Source: Candidula unifasciata | Taxonomy: Eukaryota; Mollusca; Gastropoda; Stylommatophora; Geomitridae | NCBI GenBank assembly: GCA_905116865.2 | Contig: CAJHNH020007568.1 | Location: 23,506-87,505 of the forward strand | Length of the DNA: 64,000 nucleotides | Reading direction: 5' to 3' | Shown: positions 11,901 through 21,811 of the stretch, in pieces | Numbering within the stretch: the first letter of the stretch is position 1 | Layout: the number at the start of each line of letters is the position of its first letter | The notes under the pieces: model-generated | The model's input: only the letters and a program-made list of their open reading frames with translations | What the model was told of the DNA's origin: nothing | Databases searched by the model: none | Translations under genes and position numbers: made by a program

Positions 11901-12645
11901 CAGCTCCCTCCCCCACCATAACAAAACAAACCATCACAAAAGGATAGAAAGACAACAAACAACAGTAGCACTTACCGTGTGACTCTTGTCTGCCCTTTGC
12001 ATATCCCATTGACGACGATTGTTGAATCAGCAGATGTAGTCTACAAAGAATATATCATATTCAGCATCTCCAACAATAGGCAGTCGTCCTAGCAAAGATA
12101 TGTCTTAAGGCGAAGATCTGATGAGCGTTAATACCACTGTATGTACAATGACTCAATGGCGTTCATGAAATCTGTCATCTGCAGCATCCATCAACCCGAT
12201 ACCAGGGTCTTAACAAGAATAAACATGCATGCTCTTGCCCTTTTGTTGGAGACTTGAGTTGAGCAAAATCTCTGATAGCTCCGCGATGTATAATTGTAAC
12301 TCGTTTAACCAAAGACAGTTTCACTGATCGTTTCAAAGAGTGTTTTGGGGAGAAAAAGTCACTCTTATATTAAGATGTCAATGAAACTGCAGGAGCGGTC
12401 ACCGGCAAAGCCAGCTTTCTTTGGTATTTCTGACTAAAAAACAAACCAAAAAACGAATTATTAGACAACACACTGGAAGATAATCACACCACGCGCATTG
12501 TCTGGTACAAATAGAGTTTAAATGTTTAGTGACAACTGAGGTGTTTACTTCTTGTTAAATGTATCAAAGTGATTTTTATTTCTTGTTGAATATATCAATG
12601 TGTAGGTAGAAGATGTTGAGGCTGACCTCTGCTACGTTATAAATA
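11901..12645. other. No gene recognised
   Basis: No domain-bearing frame or assigned repeat; it may include the body of the hAT-like element that begins at 11811. Confidence 0.35.
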
Positions 12646-12647
12646 TG

Positions 12648-12921
12648 TGTGTGCAAGAAGGACATGAATGATAGAGGTATTGAGGTGGACTCGTGGGAAT
12701 AAAATGCCATAGACCGTGTTGTGTGGAGGCACATCAGGAAGGAAATGAGAATGAAGAAAGAAATGATTGCAGAAGGGATAAGAGCTGAGCGTTTGAGAAG
12801 GAACACACTAAACATAAATGTTGGCAACAAATGTCCTGAAATCCCATACTATAATTGTGGACGACTATTTTTAACTTGGGCGGGTCTTGCTAGTCACACT
12901 CGCCATCACCATGGTCTGTGA
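12648..12921 (+). pseudogene. LINE polyprotein C-terminus with a C2H2-like finger
   Basis: In one frame it reads CKKDMNDRGIEVDSWE, a stop, then NAIDRVVWRHIRKEMR, a basic helical region, and CPEIPYYNCGRLFL followed by AGLASHTRHHHGL and a stop at 12919-12921. The pattern is a tryptophan-anchored helix, a charged linker and a terminal C..C..H..H finger with GL.SH. It matches the extreme C-terminus of many animal LINE reverse transcriptases. In the finger, the usual C-x2-C spacing is widened by PEIPYYN. The single in-frame stop marks it as dead. No upstream catalytic domain is visible. Confidence 0.6.
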
Positions 12922-13208
12922 GTCACGTACCTCCTCATAGCACAACGTAATATTGTCGTCTGGAAAGGTGCCAATCAAATCAGATATCAACGTGATTCAT
13001 TTCGGTCTTATTGTTTGTCAATTTTTTTTCGAATACATCAACGTGATCCCAGTTTGTTAAAATATATTAACGTTATTTATATATCATTCCAACGTATGAA
13101 TATTATTTATACGAATAGTCACAATTTAGTTGCATCACATCTGCGTGATTCATACAGTTGCTGTCACAATACAATCCTCGATAACAAAATAAAATTAATA
13201 TGCATACT

Positions 13209-13216
13209 CAAAATAT
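13209..13216. repeat. Target site duplication, left copy (CAAAATAT)
   Basis: Perfect 8-base direct repeat with 13539-13546, immediately outside the inverted repeats of the MITE between them. Confidence 0.9.
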
Positions 13217-13538
13217 GGTGCTGTTCACGGTAACCGTGACGTTTAAATCAGGTTCACGCACTACGCGCCCTTTTCATTCATAAATCATTGGACTGCTCTG
13301 GGGCACAGGGGTGTGAGCTAATTCTAGATTATTTCGGTGACACCACCGGCAATGTGCGATGTTGCAGGTGAAGAGGGCGGGGGTAAATTGTTGTAGCCAG
13401 CCAGGCAACCTTTCAATATGTCGAGTCGCAGTTCGTTCGAAGATGTCCAGCGGTAAAGACTCGCACACCCCTGTGACCCAGAAGAGTCCAAGAAGCTATG
13501 AATGAAAGGTCAACGTCACGGTTACCGTGAACAGCACC
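13217..13538. mobile_element. 322-bp fold-back MITE with 27-bp perfect terminal inverted repeats
   Basis: The ends 13217-13243 and 13512-13538 are exact inverted copies beginning GGTGCTGTTCACGG. Each contains a short internal palindrome, CACGGTWACCGTG. Inward of the perfect repeats the arms remain recognisably inverted for about 70 more bases, for example 'ggggcacaggggtgtg' against its complement near 13466-13485. The 8-bp target duplications suggest a hAT- or P-type transposase acting in trans. There is no coding capacity. Confidence 0.9.
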
Positions 13539-13546
13539 CAAAATAT

Positions 13547-14060
13547 TATCCACCAAAACTTACGGTCATCTTCCTACTAACTTATAATTGTAATCACACA
13601 GTAGACGATCTCGCCAACACCCAGAACTCAGGCGAAAGGCAACACCGACATATACTCAGACTGCAACTAATGCCAAGGTAATTATAACTCTGAGCTGGCT
13701 ACTTAAGACTGGTACGTAGCCCTTATGGCAATATCCCGAGTGCTATCATGTGAATTCGCAACTTCCCTCAATTGAAACTAATTATAAACAGCTTCTCATC
13801 ATTCAAATCCAAAGACCACACAAAAAGAAGTAGACACAATCAGTTCCTGCACATTCGTTACATCCCAGTTTACGAATAAAACTATTACAACTAATTCTGC
13901 TTCCTTTTCCGATGCTCTCGTTACAACTCCTTTAAGGTGAACTTCCGTTGACGGGCCATGAGAATCACACGAAGTCTGGCGGAAACAAATTACTCAGGCG
14001 GTAACATAATTGCCGAGTCAAAACAATTCCACAAAGATCTGGATGCCAGATGAAGCCTGG
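13547..14060. other. No gene recognised
   Basis: Apparently unique sequence with no long open frame or assigned repeat. Confidence 0.4.
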
Positions 14061-14234
14061 TGTAATAAGACCAAACTGGTTTTAAATAAATAAAAATTTT
14101 AAAAAATATGTGCCGTCACCACAATAGAAGTAGGCTGCGGTCTATTAACTGCTGTCGATTTTGGAACATTACGTTGCTGGGCTTGAAGGCCTTGCTCGGT
14201 GCAACTCTCTTTCCCTTGCATGAAAGCCACGTAA

Positions 14235-14332
14235 CGGTGTTCTTCTAAACTGCAAGCCGCGGGAATTGAACCCCAGTACGTCAACTAGTAAACTGTGAAA
14301 GGATTTCATAAACCTTTAAACCACAAAGCCGC
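14235..14332 (-). mobile_element. tRNA-like head, possible SINE 5' part
   Basis: On the minus strand 'gcggctttgtggtttaaagg' is followed, after a stretch, by 'ggggttcaattcccgcggc'. These resemble polymerase III A and B boxes, but the spacing is longer than in a tRNA. No second copy was identified. Confidence 0.35.
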
Positions 14333-14915
14333 ACTTGCAATAGGAACTCGATACAGAAAACATATTGAAAGCGCAGGTTTATTTACAATCAAATTAGCCT
14401 TGGCGAGTTCGTCCAGAACATTCTGTGTTTGTTCTGGCGTGTGATGAAAGCTCTCAAGATCCTGCTCGATATGGCTGTACTTTATTACATACACAAAAAG
14501 GCTCTTTTTGAAAGAGTCGCTTGAAGATGATTCATTTTTGTTTCTTGTGACTCTCCAACAGGCAGGAAGTTGAAAGAAACATGAACCGCAGGGTGGCTAA
14601 TGGCTGGTGTACGGTGAGTACAGTGTAGTGTTGTGAGGTGCCTTCTCAGTTGACTGCCTAGTACTATACTGGTTGTATGTGGTCAGCGTGACCCCAGTAA
14701 GTGCACGATAGTTGACCTCATTGGACTAGTGCTGTTATTTCTGGTATTTGTAAATCCATTTATCAAGGAAATTTTCCTTCGAATTCAAGCTGAGGTTTCT
14801 TCAGGTATTCATGACAAAATATCGAATCTGTGGAATGAAGACATACTATGTAAGAATTCAATGTAAAACCTAATTATTCAAAACACGTATACCTAACTCT
14901 TTGATGGTTTGAATA
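14333..14915. other. No gene recognised
   Basis: Short frames only. Confidence 0.4.
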
Positions 14916-14919
14916 ACAG

Positions 14920-15290
14920 ATCAACATCATCGGACACGGATAGTAACCCATAAGTACTCCGTTCTTCTTCTAACTCGTCTGAGTCCGAAGAAGCTCAACA
15001 CAATGCACAGGCTCTGTAGCACCGGTGAGGATCATGAAATACTTTCGGTAGATTTTAAACTTCAAATTTTGCACGAGCAGCGCCGTTAGGCTACTCTTTT
15101 CGATTTACAACTGCCAAGGGATTTTTTACGTGCGCAACAATGCACGCGGGCGTCCGATCTCACTACTCAGAGACCAGGGGAAATTACTAGAATTATAGGT
15201 CTACGTGAAAAAATCCCAGCCCTTACTGGGGATTGAACCCGAAACCTCTAGCACTCGAGGCGGACACCATGCCTCTAGACCACACAGCTT
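14920..15290 (-). mobile_element. SINE-3 full-length candidate
   Basis: The tRNA-like head is at the right end (in reverse complement 'tggtctagaggcatggtgtc' and 'aggtttcgggttcaatccc'). The body has 'ttggcagttgtaaatcg' and 'tgcacgagcagcgccg' type blocks. The tail at the left carries 'cataagtactccgttcttct'. It matches the plus-strand copy at 25468-25843 throughout. Confidence 0.85.
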
Positions 15291-15507
15291 CTTTTAGCAG
15301 TAGTAATTTTCGTGTGAAAAATACTCTTTTCAACTATTCACCTTACAACTGGGGTCTATACTGAAGCTTTGATTTGCAGTTAAGTCTGTATTTATCAGTT
15401 AGACATTAATGGCAACCCACAAACCGGGGAAAGAAATTAGTTACCACAGAAATACGATGTCTGAGAAATTGTGTGTGTGTGTGTGCTATTTAACACTGCT
15501 AGGACCG

Positions 15508-15655
15508 TTCTACTTGGTGACCCAAAGTGCCAGCATTCGGACAAGGATCACATAGGCATAAGTCTCAGAAACCCCGTTCAACCATTAGGTTATTTTAGAG
15601 CATTCGACTACAACCAGGGTGGGTCTTTATAAAAACGAACAATTGCGTCTGAGAA
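15508..15655 (+). mobile_element. Repeat-5 copy, diverged
   Basis: The shared blocks are 'aaagtgccagcattcgg', 'caaggatcac', 'tcagaaaccccgttcaacca' and 'cagggtgggtctttataaa', in the order seen at 34570, 46778 and 54398. Confidence 0.65.
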
Positions 15656-15799
15656 AGTCTGACCAGAAATGATCAAATGAAAAAAGAACTAGTAAGGGGT
15701 AGGGGAAGGAAGAGTCCTCACATAACCGGTATTAAACTGCATACAAAACATACATAACAATGCCTTGCGTTGTTATTCCATAAAGATATATTATATAAG

Positions 15800-15804
15800 G
15801 GGAG

Positions 15805-15867
<63 letters not shown>

Positions 15868-15881
15868 AAGACAGAGAGAGA

Positions 15882-15972
<91 letters not shown>
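15800..15972. repeat. (GA)n / (CA)n composite microsatellite
   Basis: GA repeats, a short ACACAC block at 15879-15913, then GA repeats again. Confidence 0.95.
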
Positions 15973-15975
<3 letters not shown>

Positions 15976-16283
15976 CGAGATAGACCAAGAACAATATGAA
16001 AGGATAAAAGTAGAGAAACTCAACAACATCACAATGTTTATGTGATCTTCTTCGTCTTCTTCTCTTCTCCCCCACCCATTTCTTCTTTTTCTGTGTTTGC
16101 TCTTAGAGCAACGGTTAGCACGTTTTTTGTGGCGCACAGCTAGGCTGAGATATCTGCCCCTTTCCGTCCAACATAGTCTTTATGATGCAGGCTAGTAAAC
16201 CAACTGTAAGAAGTCATAAGTGGACAAACAACAACCAGAATTATCCCCTGGAGTCTACCGTCAGTGAACGCTATGAAAAAGAA

Positions 16284-16445
16284 GATGAACAAACGAACGA
16301 AGGAACAAACTTTATTTTCGAAGGGTTACAAATTTGAGCACGCAGGCCAGTCTTACATTCAATCCTGCCAGCACCTATCTTTCACAAAACAATTGTATGC
16401 TATCAAAAAAAACATGTTATCTTCTTACACAAATATGCATATTAT
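16284..16445 (-). mobile_element. LINE 3' end with (TTCG)-type tail
   Basis: In reverse complement it reads 'caaatttgtaacccttcga' and 'aaataaagtttgttcc', ending in TTCGTTTGTTC. It matches 33781-33920 on the minus strand and 26505-26563 on the plus strand. AATAAA sits next to the tail, as expected of a retroposed 3' end. Confidence 0.6.
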
Positions 16446-16506
16446 GAATAGCCAGTGAAGATAAAAAAAAATATATATATATATTTAAGAAAAGCATAGG
16501 TGGAAA

Positions 16507-16700
16507 ATGCATGGGTGCACTCGCGCGCACATACACATCTACATACACACGTCAACCCATTCACTCACTTTCACAAAAGTACATACACACCCTCATTCAT
16601 CCATATATTCACCCACACACACACACACATATACACATGCATTTTCACACATATACATGCATAGATACATACATATACACACATACATGCATTCTTGCAT
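16507..16700. repeat. CA/TA-rich low-complexity stretch
   Basis: Imperfect ACACAT, ACATAC and ATACAC repeats. Confidence 0.85.
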
Positions 16701-16732
16701 AAAGACAGACAGACCCCACCAGGGTTAAACGT

Positions 16733-16971
16733 TGCAGGAGATGCACAGTGTTGACTTGGAAATCGAGTTTGTTGCAGCAGACGCACCAAGCTGACTTGGA
16801 AATCGAGTTTGTTGCAGGAGACGCACAAAGTTGACTTGGAAATCGAGTTTGTTGCAGGAGACGCACAAAGTTAACTTGGAAATCGAGTTTGTTGCAGGAG
16901 ACGCCCAAAGTTGACTTGGAAATCGAGTTTGTTGCAGGAGACGCACAAAGTTGACTCGAAAATGGAGTTTG
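16733..16971. repeat. 40-bp minisatellite, about six copies
   Basis: The unit contains 'gttgcaggagacgcacaaag' followed by 'ttgacttggaaatcgagttt', with single-base differences between copies. Minus-strand open frames across it are artefacts. Confidence 0.95.
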
Positions 16972-17039
16972 GTTGACAAGACAGGGCTCAAACAGCGTCT
17001 CCCCCGTGTGGATTTTAGGTTCCCATTGTAAGGAAAACA

Positions 17040-17275
17040 AGAACAGACCTACTGCATTATCCAACAAGCATGTCGTAATAGTCGACTAACTTGGGGTTTT
17101 CTTTGAATTCGGACTGCGTCTACCAGAGTGGCAGGGAGCCAACAGTTTACATACGAATACTGTAAGCCAGATCTGTAAAATGGATTTGTACGCAACACTC
17201 AGTTTCTAGAACAAGACCAAAGTCCAGAGGTGAAAGAACAACCATAATTTTCCACAGGAGTTTACAGACGGTGAG
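17040..17275 (+). mobile_element. Repeat-6 copy
   Basis: The blocks are 'caagcatgtcgtaatagtcg', 'gcagggagccaacagttta', 'gtaaaatggatttgtacgca', 'aacaagaccaaagtcc' and the end 'tttacagacggtga'. They are collinear with copies at 21615, 54105, 58670 and 60385. The sequence after the end is purine-rich (aaaggaatgagaaaggaagg). Confidence 0.75.
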
Positions 17276-17385
17276 CGCAAAGGAATGAGAAAGGAAGGAA
17301 GTGTTTCTCAACCGGTTCCAAAAGAGAGGAATTGTTTCGCGAACCAACTGCAAAGAGCAAACAACAATAAAGACAAACGTCATCA

Positions 17386-18055
17386 TCAGGTAGCAGGTCC
17401 TTTGCAGAACGTCGCTCTCATCACAGTCTGCCTGTAAGAAACTCGGTCTCTTGCCAGTTCTTCCGCCTCATGAACTTTCACACTCAAGGAGTCACTTATA
17501 TCCTGTGCCCATCTTCGTGTCGGTCGGCCTCTGCCCCTCCTTCCTGGTACCATGCCTTCTGCTGTGATTTTTTTTGATGTGACCAAAATATTTCAGCTTT
17601 CGAGAAAGGATGCTGTTTATTAGCCAATCTTCCTTGATGTTCAGATCTTTTAAGATGTCAATATTTCTCATCCTCTTCGTCCAAGATATTCTGAGAATCT
17701 TTCTAAAGCATTTCAGCTCAAAAGTCCCTATTCTCTTTCTTAAGAACTGAGAGATAGTCCACGACTCACATCCGTATGTAGCCACAGGAAAGATGCATAC
17801 TCTCAAAATTCTAATTTTTATCTCCTTGCTGGTGCTTAACCATAGACTTTTAAGGCTGTTCAATCTTTGCATTGCTATGGCCATCCTCCTTTTAATTTCT
17901 GTCGAACAGTCTCCTTTGGTGTTTATTATAGAGCCTAGATATTCAAAGTTTGTGAAAAACAAACGTACATAGGAGATTTTTAGGTAAATCCGATTCCAAA
18001 ATGTACAGTTTTCAGCTAATGCGATATCTACTGCTGTTTTACCACCATCTGTCAA
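17386..18055 (-). pseudogene. LINE-X reverse transcriptase C-terminal fragment, frameshifted
   Basis: A 187-codon open stretch (18055 to 17492) shows FEYLGSIINTKGD, EIKRRMAIAMQRLNSLK, IRILRVCIFPVATYGCESW, FELKCFRKILRISW, NIKEDWLINSILSRK and KYFGHIKK. This is the order seen after the catalytic palm in endonuclease/reverse transcriptase polyproteins of RTE/CR1-like LINEs. A frameshift near 17580 moves the reading to a second frame, VPGRRGRGRPTRRWAQDI to AEELARDRVSYRQTVMRA, ending near 17386. There is no catalytic YADD box, since the copy is truncated upstream. The element ends 'gcaaaggacctgctacctga' then TGATGA, a short GAT tail. Copies at 6.4 and 40.5 kb are related. Confidence 0.85.
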
Positions 18056-18258
18056 ATGGTAAAAGTAAAGGACCTTTTTCCACGACTTTCAGACGTATTG
18101 GGTAATAAGGGCTACACTTATAGGTTCCTACATTTATAACGTACCCCAAACACGAAATTCCCGTGGGAAATCCACAGCTGACCTGACAGTCCATTATTTC
18201 AAGGGGTGCAAGTGTGCTGATGTGTGGTGTTGTTTTTGAGTGTTCATCTAGTGTCTTC

Positions 18259-18296
18259 TAACCCTAACCCTAACCCTAACCCTAACCCTAACCTAA
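18259..18296. repeat. Interstitial telomeric repeat (TAACCC)n
   Basis: About six near-perfect TAACCC units ending in TAACCTAAAC. This is the animal telomere motif (TTAGGG on the other strand) embedded in ordinary sequence. Confidence 0.9.
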
Positions 18297-18419
18297 ACTT
18301 GGCTGTAGAGAAATCGCGAGAAACTATAACCTGAACACCCTAGAAGTTATTGGGAATGTCTCCCGTGACGTTGTCGTGACGTCAGGGGTAAGTTATAAAT
18401 TAAGTACCAACTTATATTT

Positions 18420-18628
18420 TATAGACTAGGCCACTTGGTGGTGGGTGATGTGGTCAGCATCAAACCGGCCGACTTTACTTCCCATCACTGTATCTGATAC
18501 CCACTCAAGACTGGGTCGACCTGGGAGCCAAGGTCATTTTTGAAAAAAAGTCTAGTCTCCGTCAGGAACTGAAAGCACGCCCTTTCGATCCGTAGGCGAG
18601 AGTTTAGTCGCTAGACCATGGTGGATCC
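18420..18628 (-). mobile_element. SINE-4 full-length candidate
   Basis: The head in reverse complement is 'ccatggtctagcgactaaac', and the body is 'gaccttggctcccaggtcg' and 'cccagtcttgagtgggtat', followed by 'gggaagtaaagtcggccgg' and the 'gaccacatcaccca' block. The 49-bp minisatellite begins a few bases after the head. Confidence 0.8.
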
Positions 18629-18634
18629 CATCAA

Positions 18635-19040
18635 TCAATAGGCTCTTTTCAGAACTTCGCTCTCCTCACACCACGTTGGAGTTACAATAGGCTCTTTTCA
18701 GACTTTTCAGAACTTCGCTCTCCTCACACCACGTTGGAGTTGCAATAGGCTCTTTTCAGAACTTCGCTCTCCTCACACCACGTTGGAGTTACAATAGGCT
18801 CTTTTCAGAACTTCGCTCTCCTCACACCACGTTGGAGTTACAATAGGCTCTTTTCAGAACTTCGCTCTCCTCACACCACGTTGGAGTTACAATAGGCTCT
18901 TTTCAGAACTTCGCTCTCCTCACACCATGTTGGAGTTACAATAGGCTCTTTTCAGAACTTCGCTCTCCTCACACCACGTTGGAGTTACAATAGGCTCTTT
19001 TCAGAACTTCGCTCTCCTCACACCACGTTGGAGTTGCACT
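18635..19040. repeat. 49-bp minisatellite, about eight copies
   Basis: The unit comprises 'caataggctcttttcagaac', 'ttcgctctcctcacaccacg' and 'ttggagtta'. One copy has a small internal duplication near 18690-18710. A 31-base part of the unit matches the 3' end of LINE-X at about 26 of 31 positions by eye. Confidence 0.95.
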
Positions 19041-19069
19041 CGGTGAAGGCGATAAAGAAGAAGAAGAAC

Positions 19070-19315
19070 CAGAGTCTGTGGCTAATGCTTCCCGAACATC
19101 CTTCGTAATTCTGATGTGCCAGGTTTGATTCCAACTGCGGGCTGTTTTGTAACAGACCCCCTTGCGTTGATTTCGATTGTGGGATCGAGTGTCGACCGTT
19201 TAGTAAGCAATGGCAAACTACTGAACGTAAAATAGCTCCTAGTAAAACTAAACAGCCAACAAATACTCAGGGGTGAGTTTTGCTGTGTCCTGTAAAGTAC
19301 ATGCAGATAACTTTA
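19070..19315 (+). mobile_element. SINE-1 copy, diverged
   Basis: It has 'gtctgtggctaatgcttc', 'gccaggtttgattccaactg', 'agcaatggcaaactactgaa' and the tail 'gtgtcctgtaaagtacatgc'. These follow family order with some substitutions and insertions. Confidence 0.75.
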
Positions 19316-19421
19316 ACAAGCCTTCAAACATCAGGGCCATTGCACATTCCCGGCAGATGTGAGAGCGGATCAGACAGTCGACAGCGAGTGGTGACCCAAA
19401 GACACGTGGTGTTATGCGACA

Positions 19422-20354
19422 ATGAGAACGATGATGATGATTAATTCATATTCAAGGGGTGGTGAGTCTATCCTCCTCCTGCCCCCACTCACCACTCCAC
19501 CTCAGCCCGAAAATGGATCAGGAACACAACCCGAAAATGGATCAGTAACGCAAAATGGATCAGGAACACAACCCGAAAATGGATCAGTAACGCAAAATGG
19601 ATCAGGAACACAACCCGAAAATGGATCAGGAACACAAACTGAGAATGAATCAGGAACGCAAAATGAATCAGGAACGCAAAATGAATCAGAAATGCAAGCT
19701 GAAAATGAATCAGGAACACAACCCGAGAATGGATCAGGAACGCAACTCGAAAATGGATCAGGAACACAACCCGAGAATGGATCAGAAACGCAAAATGGAT
19801 CAGGAACACAACCCGAGAATGGATCAGGAACGCAAAATGGATCAGGAACACAACCCGATAATGGATCAGGAACGCAAAATGGATCAGAAACACAACCCGA
19901 AAATGGATCAGTAACGCAAAATGGATCAGGAACACAACCCGAGAATGGGTCAGGAACTCAAAATGGATCAGGAACACAACCCAAAAATGGATCAGGAACG
20001 CAACCCAAAAATGGATCAGGAACGCAAACTGGTTTAGGAACACAACCCGAGAATGGATCAGGAACGCAACCCGAAAATGGATCAGGAACGCAACCCGAAA
20101 ATGGATCAGGGACGCAAAATGGATCATCAACGCAAAATGGATCAGGAACACCACCCAAGAATGGATCAGGAAAGCAACCCGAAAATGGATCAGGAACTCA
20201 AAATGGATCATCAAAGCAAAATGGATCAGGAACGCAACCCGAAAATGGATCAGGAACACAACCCAAGAATGGATCAGGAACGCAAAATGGATCAGGAACA
20301 CAACCCGAATATAGATCAGGAACACACACACGAGTAGAATCAAGTGATCTTTAA
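19422..20354 (+). CDS. Hypothetical 310-aa repeat ORF, probably non-coding
   Basis: The frame begins with MRTMMMINSYSRGGESILL, then reads about 270 residues built from PENGSGTQ (8) and NGSGTQ (6) units, and ends SSDL. The units are 24 and 18 bases, both multiples of 3, so length variation never breaks the frame. Several variants between units are third-position changes in this frame (ACA/ACG/ACT, GAA/GAG), although GGA to GTA, GAA to AAA and others change residues. There is no clear signal peptide. The opposite strand is also open for 284 codons (LIHFRVVF type repeats), as expected when the base composition of the repeat lacks stops. I favour a minisatellite with an accidental frame. Confidence 0.2.
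   Translation: MRTMMMINSYSRGGESILLLPPLTTPPQPENGSGTQPENGSVTQNGSGTQPENGSVTQNGSGTQPENGSGTQTENESGTQNESGTQNESEMQAENESGTQPENGSGTQLENGSGTQPENGSETQNGSGTQPENGSGTQNGSGTQPDNGSGTQNGSETQPENGSVTQNGSGTQPENGSGTQNGSGTQPKNGSGTQPKNGSGTQTGLGTQPENGSGTQPENGSGTQPENGSGTQNGSSTQNGSGTPPKNGSGKQPENGSGTQNGSSKQNGSGTQPENGSGTQPKNGSGTQNGSGTQPEYRSGTHTRVESSDL
19508..20335. repeat. 24/18-bp minisatellite
   Basis: Units are 'aatggatcaggaacacaacc' plus 'cgaa' (24) and 'aatggatcaggaacgcaa' (18), mixed irregularly. A third variant carries 'tcatcaacg'. Confidence 0.95.
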
Positions 20355-20734
20355 TCTTTAGAGAGTCTTACAGGAACCGGAAATTTAATTACCCGGATCT
20401 CGACCAGAAGGCAATGCGCCAAATCGTATATACGGGTAACTTTGGTTTCATGGCGAAGATTTATGGAGGCAGAGGTGAGTAAAGCGTTTAAGATGGTTTT
20501 ATTCCTCTATAGGTAGGGAATGCCTCCAACTCTGGAATCTCTAGCAGTTAGATGCTAAAACAAGGCAACATGGAATTTGCTTCACAGTGCCAAGTATGAC
20601 TTACTAGTGCCTGGGTAAATTAGAAAAAGAGGGGGGGGGGTGGGAGGAAGTGGAGCGTGGGGGGGGGGGGGGTGTCCGTCCGTGCGCCTAGCCCTCCTCT
20701 TAATTTTCTGACGTGGACGCAGGAATCTGGTGTC

Positions 20735-21012
20735 TCAGACAAGTTCCATTGGACTAAGAGGCGAGGAAAAGACACTGGCGGTGGGTAAAACACACGCTGA
20801 GCAAACCTGAGAACAATATCACTAGAGCTGTTATGCACTTGAACCAAAAGAAGCATTGAAATAAAGGCAGAACAAAGACACAGGGAGAAAAGAGTTAAGA
20901 GAGTAAAGTTAAAAAAGATGGGCAAGGCATGGGGTGAGCTGCATGCAATAGTGAAGGATAGAACGACTTTGCGTGAGTTGTTTAGGGGCCTATGCTTCAT
21001 TGGGGGTTTTAA
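20735..21012 (+). mobile_element. LINE 3' fragment running into GAA repeats
   Basis: Frames read KRHWRWVKHTLSKPENNITR and MGKAWGELHAIVKDRTTLRE followed by LFRGLCFIGG. These match the C-terminal tail of LINE reverse transcriptases (WIGHTLRKP.., GKTWGEL..DR..WR). Copies lie at 35065-35345 and at 38790-39790. Just after GLCF.GG the sequence becomes GCAGAAGAAGAAG, the same place where the 39.8-kb copy enters a long GAA tract. Confidence 0.8.
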
Positions 21013-21546
21013 TGCAGAAGAAGAAGAACAATTTACGTTTAACAATTTCTGGATCGTCCAGTGTGATTATCAGGGTTCCATTGCCTTGGTGAAAGGTTTA
21101 GGTTTAAAAAAAAACATACCAATTGCGCTCATAGTGCAGTGTAAAGAGATTTAAAGATGAAGTTTAAGGTTAAAGTCGAGAAAATTGAATTCATTGCGCA
21201 GGCTTTTATCCCATATGGTCCGGTCTCCTTCCGTAGAATGGCTAGCTGCTTGCCGAAAGCATGGCACAAAGCACGAACTCTGTAGCTCTGGTGACGATCC
21301 TCAGAGATCTTCATAACAGTTGCATTCATAACCTGAACGAGGCAGCCGTGAAAGAAACTAAGGACGTTCAGAGGGCGGGGCAAACGTGGTACGAGTGTCA
21401 CACCATGAAAGAAACTAGGGCCTTTAATATTCCCAAAATATGTTAATGGGTAAATTGTAACAAATCTTCATCATTGAGATAGAACACACTTTTGTTATTG
21501 TTTTGTTTTAGTTGTCGCCGTGTTAGCTCCAGTGCTGTGTTTTGGA

Positions 21547-21550
21547 GAAC

Positions 21551-21601
<51 letters not shown>

Positions 21602-21612
21602 ACAACACAACA
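21547..21612. repeat. (CAA)n microsatellite
   Basis: About 50 bases of CAA repeats with an AACACAAC end. Confidence 0.95.
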
Positions 21613-21614
21613 AC

Positions 21615-21811
21615 TCACTAATAAGCCTGTCGTAGGAGGTTACTAATTTGTGAAGTTTTTTTCTGTCGGAGTGCATTTGCCTAAGAGGCAGGGAACCAAC
21701 AGTCTGCAAACAAATAAGCCCCAACTGTGAAACGGATGTGACGCAAATATCAAGACAAAGGTTTAGAAGGGAAGGAACAAACAGAACCTTCCGCAGAAAT
21801 TTACAGCTGGT
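21615..21811 (+). mobile_element. Repeat-6 copy ending in a GAA tract
   Basis: 'gcctgtcgtaggaggttac', 'ggcagggaaccaacagtctg', 'gtgaaacggatgtgacgcaa' and 'ccgcagaaatttacagctgg' follow family order. The end TACAGCTGGTGAAGAAG passes directly into the long GAA tract. Confidence 0.8.

Noticed and set aside
18635..19040. Histone 3' stem-loop in each 49-bp unit (ggctcttttcagaact resembles GGCTCTTTTCAGAGCC)
   Set aside because: The stem has a C-A mismatch, and the same stretch aligns along 31 bases with the LINE-X end, which explains it better.
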